Source: Caulobacteraceae bacterium (GTDB taxonomy: Bacteria; Pseudomonadota; Alphaproteobacteria; Caulobacterales; Caulobacteraceae). Taken from it: 5,579 bases of DNA. Below, in pieces: positions 1 through 4,720 of the stretch. The stretch lies in the NCBI GenBank assembly GCA_013815405.1, contig JACDGF010000168.1, forward strand, positions 1 to 5,579, read 5' to 3'. Position 1 is the stretch's first letter, and each line of letters starts with the position of its first letter. The notes beneath the pieces were generated by a model, which was given only the letters and a program-made list of their open reading frames with translations, was not told where the DNA came from and searched no databases. The translations under genes were made by a program, and so were the position numbers.

Positions 1-10
1 GCATCGAGCG

Positions 11-16
11 CCTCCT
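11..16 (-). promoter_or_regulatory. Ribosome binding site for a phage gene running off the left edge
   Basis: On the minus strand a perfect AGGAGG is followed by a 6-base spacer and an ATG at 4..2. It overlaps the TAG stop (15-17) of the gp14/GNAT-like gene fragment. The gene it serves has only its start codon and one more base inside this window. The identical signal at 2982-2987 starts a reading frame beginning MPAIIPAIIGG. The left neighbour should therefore be the intact version of that gene. Confidence 0.75.
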
Positions 17-107
17 ATTGCAGACATTTGAGCCTCCTTGCCGGGGATGCTTCCCAGGCGGCTTTGGCGAGCGTCCAAAGGCGAAGCACGCCGAAGGCCG
101 TCTCGCG
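15..107 (-). pseudogene. 3' fragment of the gp14/GNAT-like phage gene
   Basis: On the minus strand this is a second copy of residues 124-153 and the TAG stop of the full-length gene at 2986-3447. The single base difference changes Pro127 to Ala. Upstream of it (toward higher coordinates) the frame stays open only to a TGA at 180-182. It has no ATG and no similarity to the rest of the gene, so it is a 5'-truncated scrap created by the duplication and not an expressed gene. The sequence alone does not say which copy is ancestral, but only the right copy is full length. Confidence 0.85.
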
Positions 108-417
108 GGCCCCGATCCACCTTGAAGGCTGGTCGCGGTGGAGCGGGCATCGGAACGGTCGGTGGATCTCAGTGAGGCGTCAGCATGAACAACCCGAACT
201 GCCGCCAGCGCCAGCACGACGATCGGCGGCGGGCCGAAGCGAGTAGTGCGGCTCGCCCCGGCCCTGACTTGGCCCGACGGGAGACGCGCGGGACAAGCTG
301 GCGAAGCCCTACCAGAGCGGCGCGGCGACCGTCGAGGCGCGGCGGGACTCGACCGCTTCGCTTGGGCGCCCTAAACCTGCCGGGGCAACCGCTGGGCTGC
401 AACAACGGGGAACGATC
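108..417. other. No convincing gene; left junction and upstream region
   Basis: From the end of the left repeat copy to the small exported protein gene I see no supported coding region. Short open frames exist on both strands, as expected at this GC content, but their predicted products are Arg-rich and lack ribosome binding sites or family resemblance. The stretch probably contains the promoter for the gene at 418, but no convincing -35/-10 pair can be picked. An in-frame open stretch from 268 joins the start at 418. It would remove the signal peptide from the N-terminus, so it is not favoured. Confidence 0.5.
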
Positions 418-627
418 ATGAAGCTACTCGCCATCACCATCGCGCTGACGCTGGCCTCCGGCGGCGCCTTCGCCGCGCAATGCAAGGACAAGGCGACCGG
501 CAGATTCATCACGTGCCCGCCGCCCGCATCCGCCGCCGCCGCGACGACCCCGATCAAGTGCGTCAAGGGCAAGCGTTGCGGGGGGTCCTGCATCGCGATG
601 TCCAAGGTCTGTCACAAGCCGGGCTGA
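418..627 (+). CDS. Small exported cysteine-rich protein
   Basis: This 69-residue protein of unknown function begins with a textbook Sec signal peptide: Lys2, then a hydrophobic stretch (residues 3-14), then Ala-Phe-Ala with likely cleavage after residue 19 or 20. The mature part of about 50 residues is basic and has six cysteines (22, 33, 48, 54, 58, 65), enough for three disulfides in the periplasm or outside the cell. An Ala/Pro-rich linker (34-46) separates two cysteine-bearing halves. The C-terminal pattern K-G-K-x-C-G-x-S-C-I-x(5)-V-C-H-K recalls small secreted proteobacterial hypothetical proteins. The start is supported by GGGGA at 407-411, six bases before the ATG. It is the first plus-strand gene of the cassette and may be transcribed alone. 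Function cannot be given. Confidence 0.75.
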   Translation: MKLLAITIALTLASGGAFAAQCKDKATGRFITCPPPASAAAATTPIKCVKGKRCGGSCIAMSKVCHKPG

Positions 628-648
628 CGACGCACACACGGCGCCGGG

Positions 649-894
649 ATGGACTACACCTTCTCCTTTTGGCCGCGCGCCGGATCGGGTCGCGCGACAC
701 CCTTCGCTTCAAAAAGCGTCTGCGAGGGCCCAGACCATGCGAGGATGACCGCGAAAGAGGCCGCCATATCGAGTCCCTTGGATATTGAGCTTGTGGAGAT
801 TGTCAGCGCTGACGGCACCATCAACGAGCTCTGGATCTGGCGTGACGACAGCTGGCGGCGGGACGACAAAAATCCCGCCGGGAGAGACGCATAG
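649..894 (+). CDS. Small acidic protein of unknown function, coupled to the DUF937-like gene
   Basis: The frame gives 81 residues from an ATG at 649, or 49 residues from an ATG at 745. The shorter form is attractive because the protein-like part begins there: residues LDIELVEIVSADGTINE followed by a Trp/Asp/Arg-rich end, perhaps one small beta-hairpin domain. The upstream 96 bases include a hairpin (705-718) and look non-coding in style. Neither start has an ideal ribosome binding site: GGG abuts the first ATG and GAGG abuts the second. The best evidence that the gene is real is its TAG stop (892-894), which shares its last base with the GTG start of the next gene, an arrangement typical of translational coupling. 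I do not recognise the family. No signal peptide or membrane segment is seen. Confidence 0.45.
   Translation: MDYTFSFWPRAGSGRATPFASKSVCEGPDHARMTAKEAAISSPLDIELVEIVSADGTINELWIWRDDSWRRDDKNPAGRDA
705..718. repeat. Small hairpin near the start of the 649 frame
   Basis: CGCTT (705-709) pairs with AAGCG (714-718) across a CAAA loop. It lies between the two candidate starts (649 and 745) of the small acidic gene and could affect start choice or simply be intergenic. There is no downstream T run, so a terminator is not supported. Confidence 0.3.
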
Positions 895-1259
895 TGGACA
901 TCCAATCCATTGTTTCGAGTATCGCCTCTAGCCCCGCGCTGGAGGCGGCGGCGGCCAAGGTTGGCGTTACCCCGGAGCAGGCCCAGGCCATGCTTCACGG
1001 GGTCCTGACCCACGTCGACAACGGCGGGGCGGCGGAGACTGCGGCGGCGCCGGTCGCGGTCAAGACCGGAATCGATCCAGAGCTTGTTCAACGATTCCTT
1101 CCAATGATTGCGCCCTTGCTCGTCAGACACGCGCAGAATGTGCCGGCGGGGGCTGAGGGAGGCCTCGGCGGGCTCCTTGGAGCTCTGGGCGGTTTGGAAG
1201 GCGGCGGAGGCGCAGGCGGCCTCGCGGGCCTTGCCGAAGGCCTGTTCGGCCAAGGCTGA
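894..1259 (+). CDS. DUF937/YidB-like protein
   Basis: This 121-residue protein starts at a GTG with a good ribosome binding site (GGAGAG at 881-886, 7-base spacer) and overlaps the preceding stop by one base. Residues 1-40 form a predicted helical segment (I-V-S-S-I-A-S-S-P-A-L-E then V-T-P-E-Q-A-Q). Residues 58-80 carry a second helical unit (I-D-P-E-L-V-Q-R-F-L-P-M-I-A-P-L-L). The last 35 residues are almost entirely Gly, Ala, Leu and Glu. This layout matches the DUF937 (YidB-like) family, whose biochemical role is not established. No signal peptide is seen, so it is probably cytoplasmic. It sits 99 bases before the DUF3597 gene and is likely in the same cluster. The family call rests on pattern resemblance alone. 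Confidence 0.7.
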   Translation: MDIQSIVSSIASSPALEAAAAKVGVTPEQAQAMLHGVLTHVDNGGAAETAAAPVAVKTGIDPELVQRFLPMIAPLLVRHAQNVPAGAEGGLGGLLGALGGLEGGGGAGGLAGLAEGLFGQG

Positions 1260-1268
1260 TCCATTCGA

Positions 1269-1280
1269 ACCCTCGAGGGT
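1269..1280. repeat. Perfect 12-bp palindrome after the DUF937-like gene
   Basis: ACCCTCGAGGGT is its own reverse complement and lies 10 bases after the stop of the DUF937-like gene. It could form a compact hairpin or be a protein-binding palindrome. No T run follows, so intrinsic termination is not supported. A chance occurrence in GC-rich DNA is possible. Confidence 0.3.
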
Positions 1281-1358
1281 CGGATTTCAATTCACTTCCC
1301 TGGATCGATCGCGCGCGCCCGACGTTGGAGCTCGACAGTTTCAGCCCCGGAGCCCTCG

Positions 1359-1769
1359 ATGAGCATTTTCAGCGCGATCATGGACAAAATCTTTCATCAC
1401 CCGAGCGCTCGGCCCGCCGCGCCGGCTCCGGCCGCGCAGCCGGTGGCGGCTCAGCCCCAAGCACAGGCTGCCGCCGCCCCGGTCCAGCCCGCCCAACAAG
1501 CGCCTGCCGAACCTGTGGACGTTGAAGCGGTGCTGACCCAGATGGCCTCGCAAAAGGGTGGTGGCGGAAATTGGCAGACCTCGATCGTCGACCTGCTGAA
1601 GCTGCTCGACCTGGACTCCAGCCTCGATGCGCGGAAGCAGCTCGCCAATGATGTTAACGTGCACGTCGCCGGTGACGGAACGGCCGAGGAGAACGTCGCG
1701 CTGCACAAGGCGGTCATGCAGAAACTCGCCGAAAACGGCGGCAAGGTGCCCGACAGCCTGAAGGGCTGA
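1359..1769 (+). CDS. DUF3597 domain protein
   Basis: This 136-residue protein begins MSIFSAIMDKIFHHP, a short helix typical of DUF3597 members. A low-complexity Ala/Pro/Gln linker (about 16-50) follows, then a compact C-terminal domain (about 52-136). That domain contains the family-like features V-D-V-E-A-V-L, a Gly-rich loop, N-W-Q-T-S-I-V-D-L-L-K-L-L-D-L-D-S-S and a long final helix ending in K-V-P-D-S-L-K-G. The repeated L-L-x-L-L-x-L-D pattern and acidic surface suggest a small helical domain. The family has no established function. The start is supported by GGAG at 1349-1352, six bases before the ATG. The stop lies 47 bases before the SRAP gene, so the two may be co-transcribed. No signal peptide is apparent. 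Confidence 0.85.
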   Translation: MSIFSAIMDKIFHHPSARPAAPAPAAQPVAAQPQAQAAAAPVQPAQQAPAEPVDVEAVLTQMASQKGGGGNWQTSIVDLLKLLDLDSSLDARKQLANDVNVHVAGDGTAEENVALHKAVMQKLAENGGKVPDSLKG

Positions 1770-1816
1770 GACGCCTCCGACTCCTCACCGATTGGGGTCG
1801 CTGCTATCGTGGGGGG

Positions 1817-2494
1817 ATGTGCAACCGCTACGGCTACCTCGCCCCGATCTCACGCCTGGTCGACGAGTTCAGCCAAGTCCGCATCCCGATCGTCTTCCGC
1901 GACGGCGCGCTCCCGAACCTCGGGCCGCGCGAGCACATTCGGCCGACCAACATCGCGCCCATCATCCGCCCGCTCGATCCGGCGGACCCGTTCGTCGGCG
2001 TGGAGCTGGTCGACGCCCGATGGTGGTTGATCCCGTTCTTCCACCGCAAGTCGGTCAAGGACTGGAAGCCCATGTGCACGAACGCCCGAGCGGAGACCGT
2101 GGCAACCACCGCCACCTTTCGGGAGGCCTTTCGCCGCCGCCGCTGCCTTGTCCCCGCGACACACTTCTTCGAATGGACGGGCGAACGCGGGTCCAAACAG
2201 ATGTGGTGCTTCACCAAGCGAGACGCGGAGATATTCTGCTTTCCGGGCTTGTGGGACGTGGCCGACACCACCGATGGCAGGATCGAGAGCTTCACCATCA
2301 TCACCACCGCGCCCGGACCGGACTGCGAGCCCTACCACAACCGCCAGCCGGTGATCCTGGAGCCGGACCAATGGGCGACCTGGCTTGATCTTACTGCCGA
2401 CCCCGTGCCGTGCCTGAGGGCGGGGCTGGAGGGGGTAATCGCGGTGGAGCGGGTGGATGAGGGGGACGCTCTCGAACCTGGATCGGTGCTATGA
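1817..2494 (+). CDS. SRAP family protein (YedK/HMCES-like abasic-site processing)
   Basis: SRAP proteins recognise abasic sites in single-stranded DNA and form a thiazolidine DNA-protein crosslink through their N-terminal cysteine, shielding the lesion during replication. This 225-residue protein has the usual length and all key positions: Cys2 right after the initiator Met (M-C-N-R-Y), the R-P-T-N segment (42-45), a W-W-L-I-P-F motif (69-74), N-A-R-A-E-T (89-94), F-E-W with catalytic Glu119, and Y-H-N-R-Q-P-V-I-L with His174. The start is fixed by the need for Cys at residue 2. A run of six G (1811-1816) abuts the ATG, a poor ribosome binding site. No LexA-type operator is evident upstream. 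Its stop overlaps the next ATG as ATGA. SRAP genes occur both in chromosomes and in phages, so its presence does not settle the cassette's origin. Confidence 0.95.
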   Translation: MCNRYGYLAPISRLVDEFSQVRIPIVFRDGALPNLGPREHIRPTNIAPIIRPLDPADPFVGVELVDARWWLIPFFHRKSVKDWKPMCTNARAETVATTATFREAFRRRRCLVPATHFFEWTGERGSKQMWCFTKRDAEIFCFPGLWDVADTTDGRIESFTIITTAPGPDCEPYHNRQPVILEPDQWATWLDLTADPVPCLRAGLEGVIAVERVDEGDALEPGSVL

Positions 2495-2781
2495 TCACGG
2501 GCGTACGGTCCGCGTTGCTGTGCGAACGTGTCGAGCAAGATGAAGACGGCGGCGCCAACTACTTCAACCTCTGTGGCGCGACCCTGACGGCCGAGAGCAA
2601 TCCGGGCTTCCTGCCTCCCGCCATCGCGTCCGAACCCTCCCACGAGCCCCGGCCGAATTTTCAGTCAGCCTCTAAGCCGCAGCTTGGCCTACACCACTCC
2701 CTCGACCATCCGGGGATTAAATGGCGCGCAACGCCCTTCTCTTCACGGCCACCGATAAAGCTGAACGGAAGTTCCGGCTGA
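2491..2781 (+). pseudogene. 5' remnant of an unrecognised gene coupled to SRAP
   Basis: The ATG overlaps the SRAP stop (ATGA), implying translational coupling. The first 35-45 residues look like a genuine protein: MITGVRSALLCERVEQ, then an acidic stretch, then Y-F-N-L-C-G-A-T-L. They weakly recall the N-terminus of DUF6941-type proteins, which start with a strand ending in L-L-C-E/D and a G-G-K-x-x-L-x-G segment. After about position 2620 the frame turns into Ser/Pro/His-rich sequence with no fold-like pattern, running to a stop at 2781. I read this as a gene whose 3' part was lost at the right border of the cassette. It could instead be an intact 96-residue protein; the family call is tentative. 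Confidence 0.45.
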
Positions 2782-2798
2782 AGCACATCTGGGCGGGG
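2640..2798. other. Junction debris without a convincing gene
   Basis: Between the SRAP-coupled gene remnant and the phage remnant, the sequence is noticeably less GC-rich (for example around 2655-2680 and 2715-2725) and no frame looks protein-like for long. A plus-strand frame from 2721 (starting MARNALLFTATDKAERKFR, with GGGGA at 2712-2716) is plausible for about 35 residues. It then reads through the antisense of the phage remnant and the repeat, so I do not call it. It could be the start of another truncated cassette gene. Confidence 0.4.
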
Positions 2799-2975
2799 TC
2801 AATGAACCCTTACTATGTCGACACCCGGCAACGACGCTCCACCAGTCAGTATGGCACGAACGCATTCCCGCTCGGCGACCGCCGCACCGGCGCCGACACA
2901 GGCCGCGCCGGCGCTGATCGCCGTCCCGCCCACGGCCGCCACGCCGCCGATGATGGCCGGGATTATCGCGGGCAT
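2799..2975 (-). pseudogene. Truncated phage structural gene (5' end)
   Basis: This minus-strand frame of 58 codons starts at ATG 2975-2973 after a perfect AGGAGG (2982-2987) with a 6-base spacer, 10 bases past the stop of the gp14/GNAT-like gene. The first 25-34 residues (MPAIIPAIIGGVAAVGGTAI onward) are Gly/Ala/Ile-rich and resemble the N-termini of phage internal or ejection proteins that follow gp14-like genes. After about residue 30 (near 2890) the composition changes and the frame ends at TGA 2799-2801, too short for such a protein. The strong translation signal combined with the abrupt end suggests truncation by the cassette. The intact copy should lie left of position 1. Confidence 0.6.
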
Positions 2976-3078
2976 CGAGCGCCTCCTATTGCAGACATTT
3001 GAGCCTCCTTGCCGGGGATGCTTCCCAGGCGGCTTTGGCGAGCGTCCAAAGGCGAAGCACGCCGAAGGGCGTCTCGCG
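2972..3078. repeat. Direct repeat, right copy (matches 1-107)
   Basis: This is the right partner of the repeat at 1-107, with one mismatch at 3069. It lies within a continuous phage operon: the C-terminal end of the full-length gp14/GNAT-like gene and the start signal of its downstream neighbour. Because the right copy is embedded in a complete gene, it marks the prophage side of the right junction. Homology beyond its left end cannot be tested, as the partner sequence is outside the window. Confidence 0.95.
2982..2987 (-). promoter_or_regulatory. Ribosome binding site overlapping a stop codon
   Basis: AGGAGG on the minus strand overlaps the TAG stop (2986-2988) of the gp14/GNAT-like gene and lies 6 bases from ATG 2975. 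This compact stop/RBS/start arrangement is typical of phage structural operons and supports the start chosen for the truncated gene downstream. Confidence 0.75.
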
Positions 3079-3447
3079 CCAGTCGCCGGCCTGGCTGAAG
3101 CCGAATGTCCTGGGCGGGCGGGAACGCGGGTTGCCCTTCGCCTCGAAGGTCGTGACCAGCTGATAGCCGCACGTCCACAGCGCCCCCAGCGCCTGGACGC
3201 CGGCGGTCAGCGCCTCGCGCCCCCACCCCTCCGGGGTGAAGAGCGTATGCAGCTCGCAGGTAAAGCCCAGCGCGTCGGCCCGCACGAACAGGAAGCCGCC
3301 GTGCTCCGCCGCCAGGGGCAGGATGTCCGCGCGTCCCGCCAGCGCCCCGATCGCCTCGGGCGACGCTAGGCCGCCCAGCATCGGGGCCACCGCCGGATGG
3401 GCCGCCACGGCGGTCCACCAAGCCGGGTCGCGCTCAAGCCGTATCAT
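2986..3447 (-). CDS. Phage gp14/GNAT-like structural-region protein
   Basis: This 153-residue protein resembles the GNAT-like (DUF2824-type) proteins encoded near the tail and ejection genes of P22-like phages, where the equivalent gene is 14. Visible features are a helical N-terminus (1-38), a strand pair around G-G-F-L-F-V-R (50-56), E-L-H-T-L-F-T-P-E-G-W-G (65-76), the position where acetyltransferases carry the acetyl-CoA loop, N-P-R-S-R-P-P-R-T-F-G-F (106-117), and a C-terminus rich in Trp and Arg (L-R-L-W-T-L, W-E-A-S-P-A-R-R). The classical R/Q-x-x-G-x-G/A loop is not obvious, so enzymatic activity is uncertain. The ATG overlaps the stop of the upstream gene as ATGA. Its last 30 codons are duplicated at 15-107. 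Confidence 0.75.
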   Translation of the reverse strand: MIRLERDPAWWTAVAAHPAVAPMLGGLASPEAIGALAGRADILPLAAEHGGFLFVRADALGFTCELHTLFTPEGWGREALTAGVQALGALWTCGYQLVTTFEAKGNPRSRPPRTFGFSQAGDWRETPFGVLRLWTLAKAAWEASPARRLKCLQ

Positions 3448-3812
3448 CCGGTCAGCACATAGGCGAACGTGTCCATCGTTGTGTTCGTCGTCGCGTTGGT
3501 CACCGTCACCACCCCGCTTTGCGCGCTCCCGCTGTAGTTGGAAACCAGCCAGCCCAGCGTGTCACCCGCGACCACGGGAAACGGGCCGCTGTAGAGCGTG
3601 ATCACGCCGTTCTTGATCGCCTTGAGCCCGCCCGCGCCGGTGATCGCCGCCGCTATGCTGATCGTCGCGGTGAACCCGCTTAAGGTGATGATCTGCGTCG
3701 CGCCGAGGACGGCGGCGTAGAGGTCCCGCCAGTTGACCGCCGTCGGCGTGGTCGTGCCGCCCGCCGCCGCGCCCGTCGCCTTGCCGATCAGGGCGGCGAT
3801 GGCTCCGGTCAC
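3444..3812 (-). CDS. Phage structural protein, tail-fibre-associated
   Basis: This 122-residue protein starts at GTG 3812, sharing GTGA with the stop of the tail-fibre-like gene, and ends in ATGA with the gp14-like gene; both overlaps favour this start over longer frames. The N-terminus is a short helix and a Gly/Thr-rich hinge (T-T-T-P-T, 20-24), then V-N-W-R-D-L-Y (26-32). The rest alternates short Thr/Ser/Val-rich strands: I-I-T-L-S-G-F, then G-D-T-L-G-W-L-V (83-90), then S-G-V-V-T-V-T-N (99-106). This beta-sandwich pattern is common in small virion decoration or fibre-associated proteins. No catalytic residues are evident. The exact role (fibre tip, chaperone or decoration) cannot be decided from sequence. 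Confidence 0.7.
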   Translation of the reverse strand: MTGAIAALIGKATGAAAGGTTTPTAVNWRDLYAAVLGATQIITLSGFTATISIAAAITGAGGLKAIKNGVITLYSGPFPVVAGDTLGWLVSNYSGSAQSGVVTVTNATTNTTMDTFAYVLTG

Positions 3813-4561
3813 GAGAAGCCCGTGCCGCTCGCGACCCAAACGTCCCCGACTTCCATGATCAGCGTGCCGAAGCCGTATTGCGCGACCGCTACGTCCTGGT
3901 TGGTCGCGCTGCCGGCCAGGCGGATGGCGACGCCCGTGCCCCGCGTCAGCGTCACCACGCCGGCGCCGAAGTTGCGAATGGCGACCACCGTGCCGATCGG
4001 AAAGGCCACGCTGGCCACCGGCGGGATGGTGTAGGCATGGGCGGTCGCGCTGTTGTGCCAGATCAGCTTGCCGGCATCGCCCAGCGCCAGGGTGTAGGCG
4101 TTCGGCTGGGCGTTGAACGGCAGGCCCAGATAGCCGGCCGAGGTCGAGGCAAGGACGCTGTTGGCCAGCAAGAGGTTGGTCGCGGTGTCCCCGGCCTTGT
4201 TCAGCGGGGTGTAGCCGAGATTGGCCACCGCGACGCCCGCCGCGAGCTGGGTGTTGGTGATCGCCCCGGCCGCGATCTGCACCGGCCCGCCCACCGGATC
4301 GGCGTCGGTGACCAGGCTGCCGCCGGCGGTCTTGAGCTGGAGGCGATAGGTCACCGCCGGGTCGAGGAAGATCGCCGCGAAGAGGCCCCCGGAATCGGCC
4401 ACCACGGGGTTGGAAAGCGGCGTCGCCAGGGCGCTCGTCGCATAGACCGGCGTCGGCGTGGTGGTGCCGGTGAGATACGCCTGCAACAGCGCCCCGGCCA
4501 TGGCCAGGCCATTGGCGTCGATGGCGCGGATCTGGGGGGAGGCGAGGAGCGTTCCGGTCAT
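3809..4561 (-). CDS. Phage tail-fibre/tail-spike-like protein
   Basis: This 250-residue protein is rich in Ala, Gly, Thr and Val and almost free of Cys. The N-terminal part (1-75) carries the pattern seen at the head of many prophage tail fibres: an S-P-Q-I-R-A-I-D strand, L-L-Q-A-Y-L-T-G-T-T-T-P-T-P-V-Y, a region ending V-V-A-D-S-G-G-L-F, then Y-R-L-Q-L-K-T. Residues 100-125 (Q-L-A-A-G-V-A-V-A-N-L-G-Y-T-P-L-N-K-A-G-D) match the repeat-like fibre shaft segment common in phage fibres. The C-terminal half is beta-rich and would hold the trimeric distal domain. The ATG at 4561 has a good ribosome binding site (GAAGGA at 4569-4574, 7-base spacer). Its host receptor cannot be predicted. Confidence 0.8.
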   Translation of the reverse strand: MTGTLLASPQIRAIDANGLAMAGALLQAYLTGTTTPTPVYATSALATPLSNPVVADSGGLFAAIFLDPAVTYRLQLKTAGGSLVTDADPVGGPVQIAAGAITNTQLAAGVAVANLGYTPLNKAGDTATNLLLANSVLASTSAGYLGLPFNAQPNAYTLALGDAGKLIWHNSATAHAYTIPPVASVAFPIGTVVAIRNFGAGVVTLTRGTGVAIRLAGSATNQDVAVAQYGFGTLIMEVGDVWVASGTGFS

Positions 4562-4578
4562 GGGGTGTTCCTTCCTCG

Positions 4579-4707
4579 CTCCCCTTATGGGGAGGGTCGG
4601 CCGAAGGCCGGGGTGGGGAAGTCTCGATCATCACCGGCATGCGGGGAGCGTCACACTTCCCCGCCCCGCCGATGCTTCGCATCGTCTTCCCTCCCCATGA
4701 AGGGGAG
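4579..4707. repeat. BIME-like composite inverted repeat between phage genes
   Basis: Two arms, 4579-4622 and 4655-4707, are imperfect reverse complements. The outer ends pair as CTCCCCTT(C)ATGGGGAGGG, and the inner ends pair as GGGGTGGGGAAGT with ACTTCCCCGCCCC. Each arm also holds its own mini-hairpin: CGGCC-GAA-GGCCG at 4599-4611 on the left and GATGC-TTC-GCATC at 4671-4683 on the right. The 32-base centre is unrelated. This is the architecture of dispersed bacterial intergenic palindromes (REP/BIME type). It fills the only sizeable gap in the phage operon, where a long RNA stem could stabilise mRNA ends or cause partial termination. Confidence 0.8.
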
Positions 4708-4720
4708 GGAGGCATGTCCC

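Larger units (their letters stand above)
1..107. repeat. Direct repeat, left copy (matches 2972-3078)
   Basis: This stretch matches 2972-3078 in the same orientation at 106 of 107 bases; the one difference is at position 98 (C here, G at 3069). The match ends sharply after 107. Its left limit is unknown because the window begins inside it. Read on the minus strand it holds the last 30 codons and stop of the gp14/GNAT-like phage gene, then a ribosome binding site and the ATG (4..2) of the next phage gene. Two short hairpins lie within it: 40-59 (GCC and GGGA paired with TCCC and GGC, one mismatch) and 62-80 (CTTTGG/CCAAAG, 7-base loop). There are no transposon-type terminal inverted repeats. 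Confidence 0.95.

Noticed and set aside
15..107. Repeat as a phage attachment site (att core at a gene 3' end)
   Set aside because: Integration at gene 3' ends does duplicate such ends, but no integrase or excisionase is in the cassette, and the repeat also carries the next gene's start, unlike a typical att core. Kept only as a possibility.
690..720. Resemblance of the antisense reading here (F-E-A-K-G) to a segment of the gp14/GNAT-like protein (residues 101-105)
   Set aside because: The DNA match is short and gapped, and the segment fits the phage protein's own pattern; most likely coincidence.
654..1253. Long minus-strand open frame (199 codons) opposite the DUF937-like and small acidic genes
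   Set aside because: It is the antisense shadow of supported plus-strand genes in GC-rich DNA, has Arg/Ser-rich low-quality sequence and no ribosome binding site.
1803..1810. GCTATCGT as a -10 element for the SRAP gene
   Set aside because: It matches only the first half of the Caulobacter-type -10, lies almost on the start codon and has no matching -35.
2815..3369. Plus-strand open frame of 184 codons across the repeat and the gp14-like gene
   Set aside because: It is antisense to the phage remnant and the full gp14-like gene, with no ribosome binding site and low-complexity Ala/Pro/Arg sequence.
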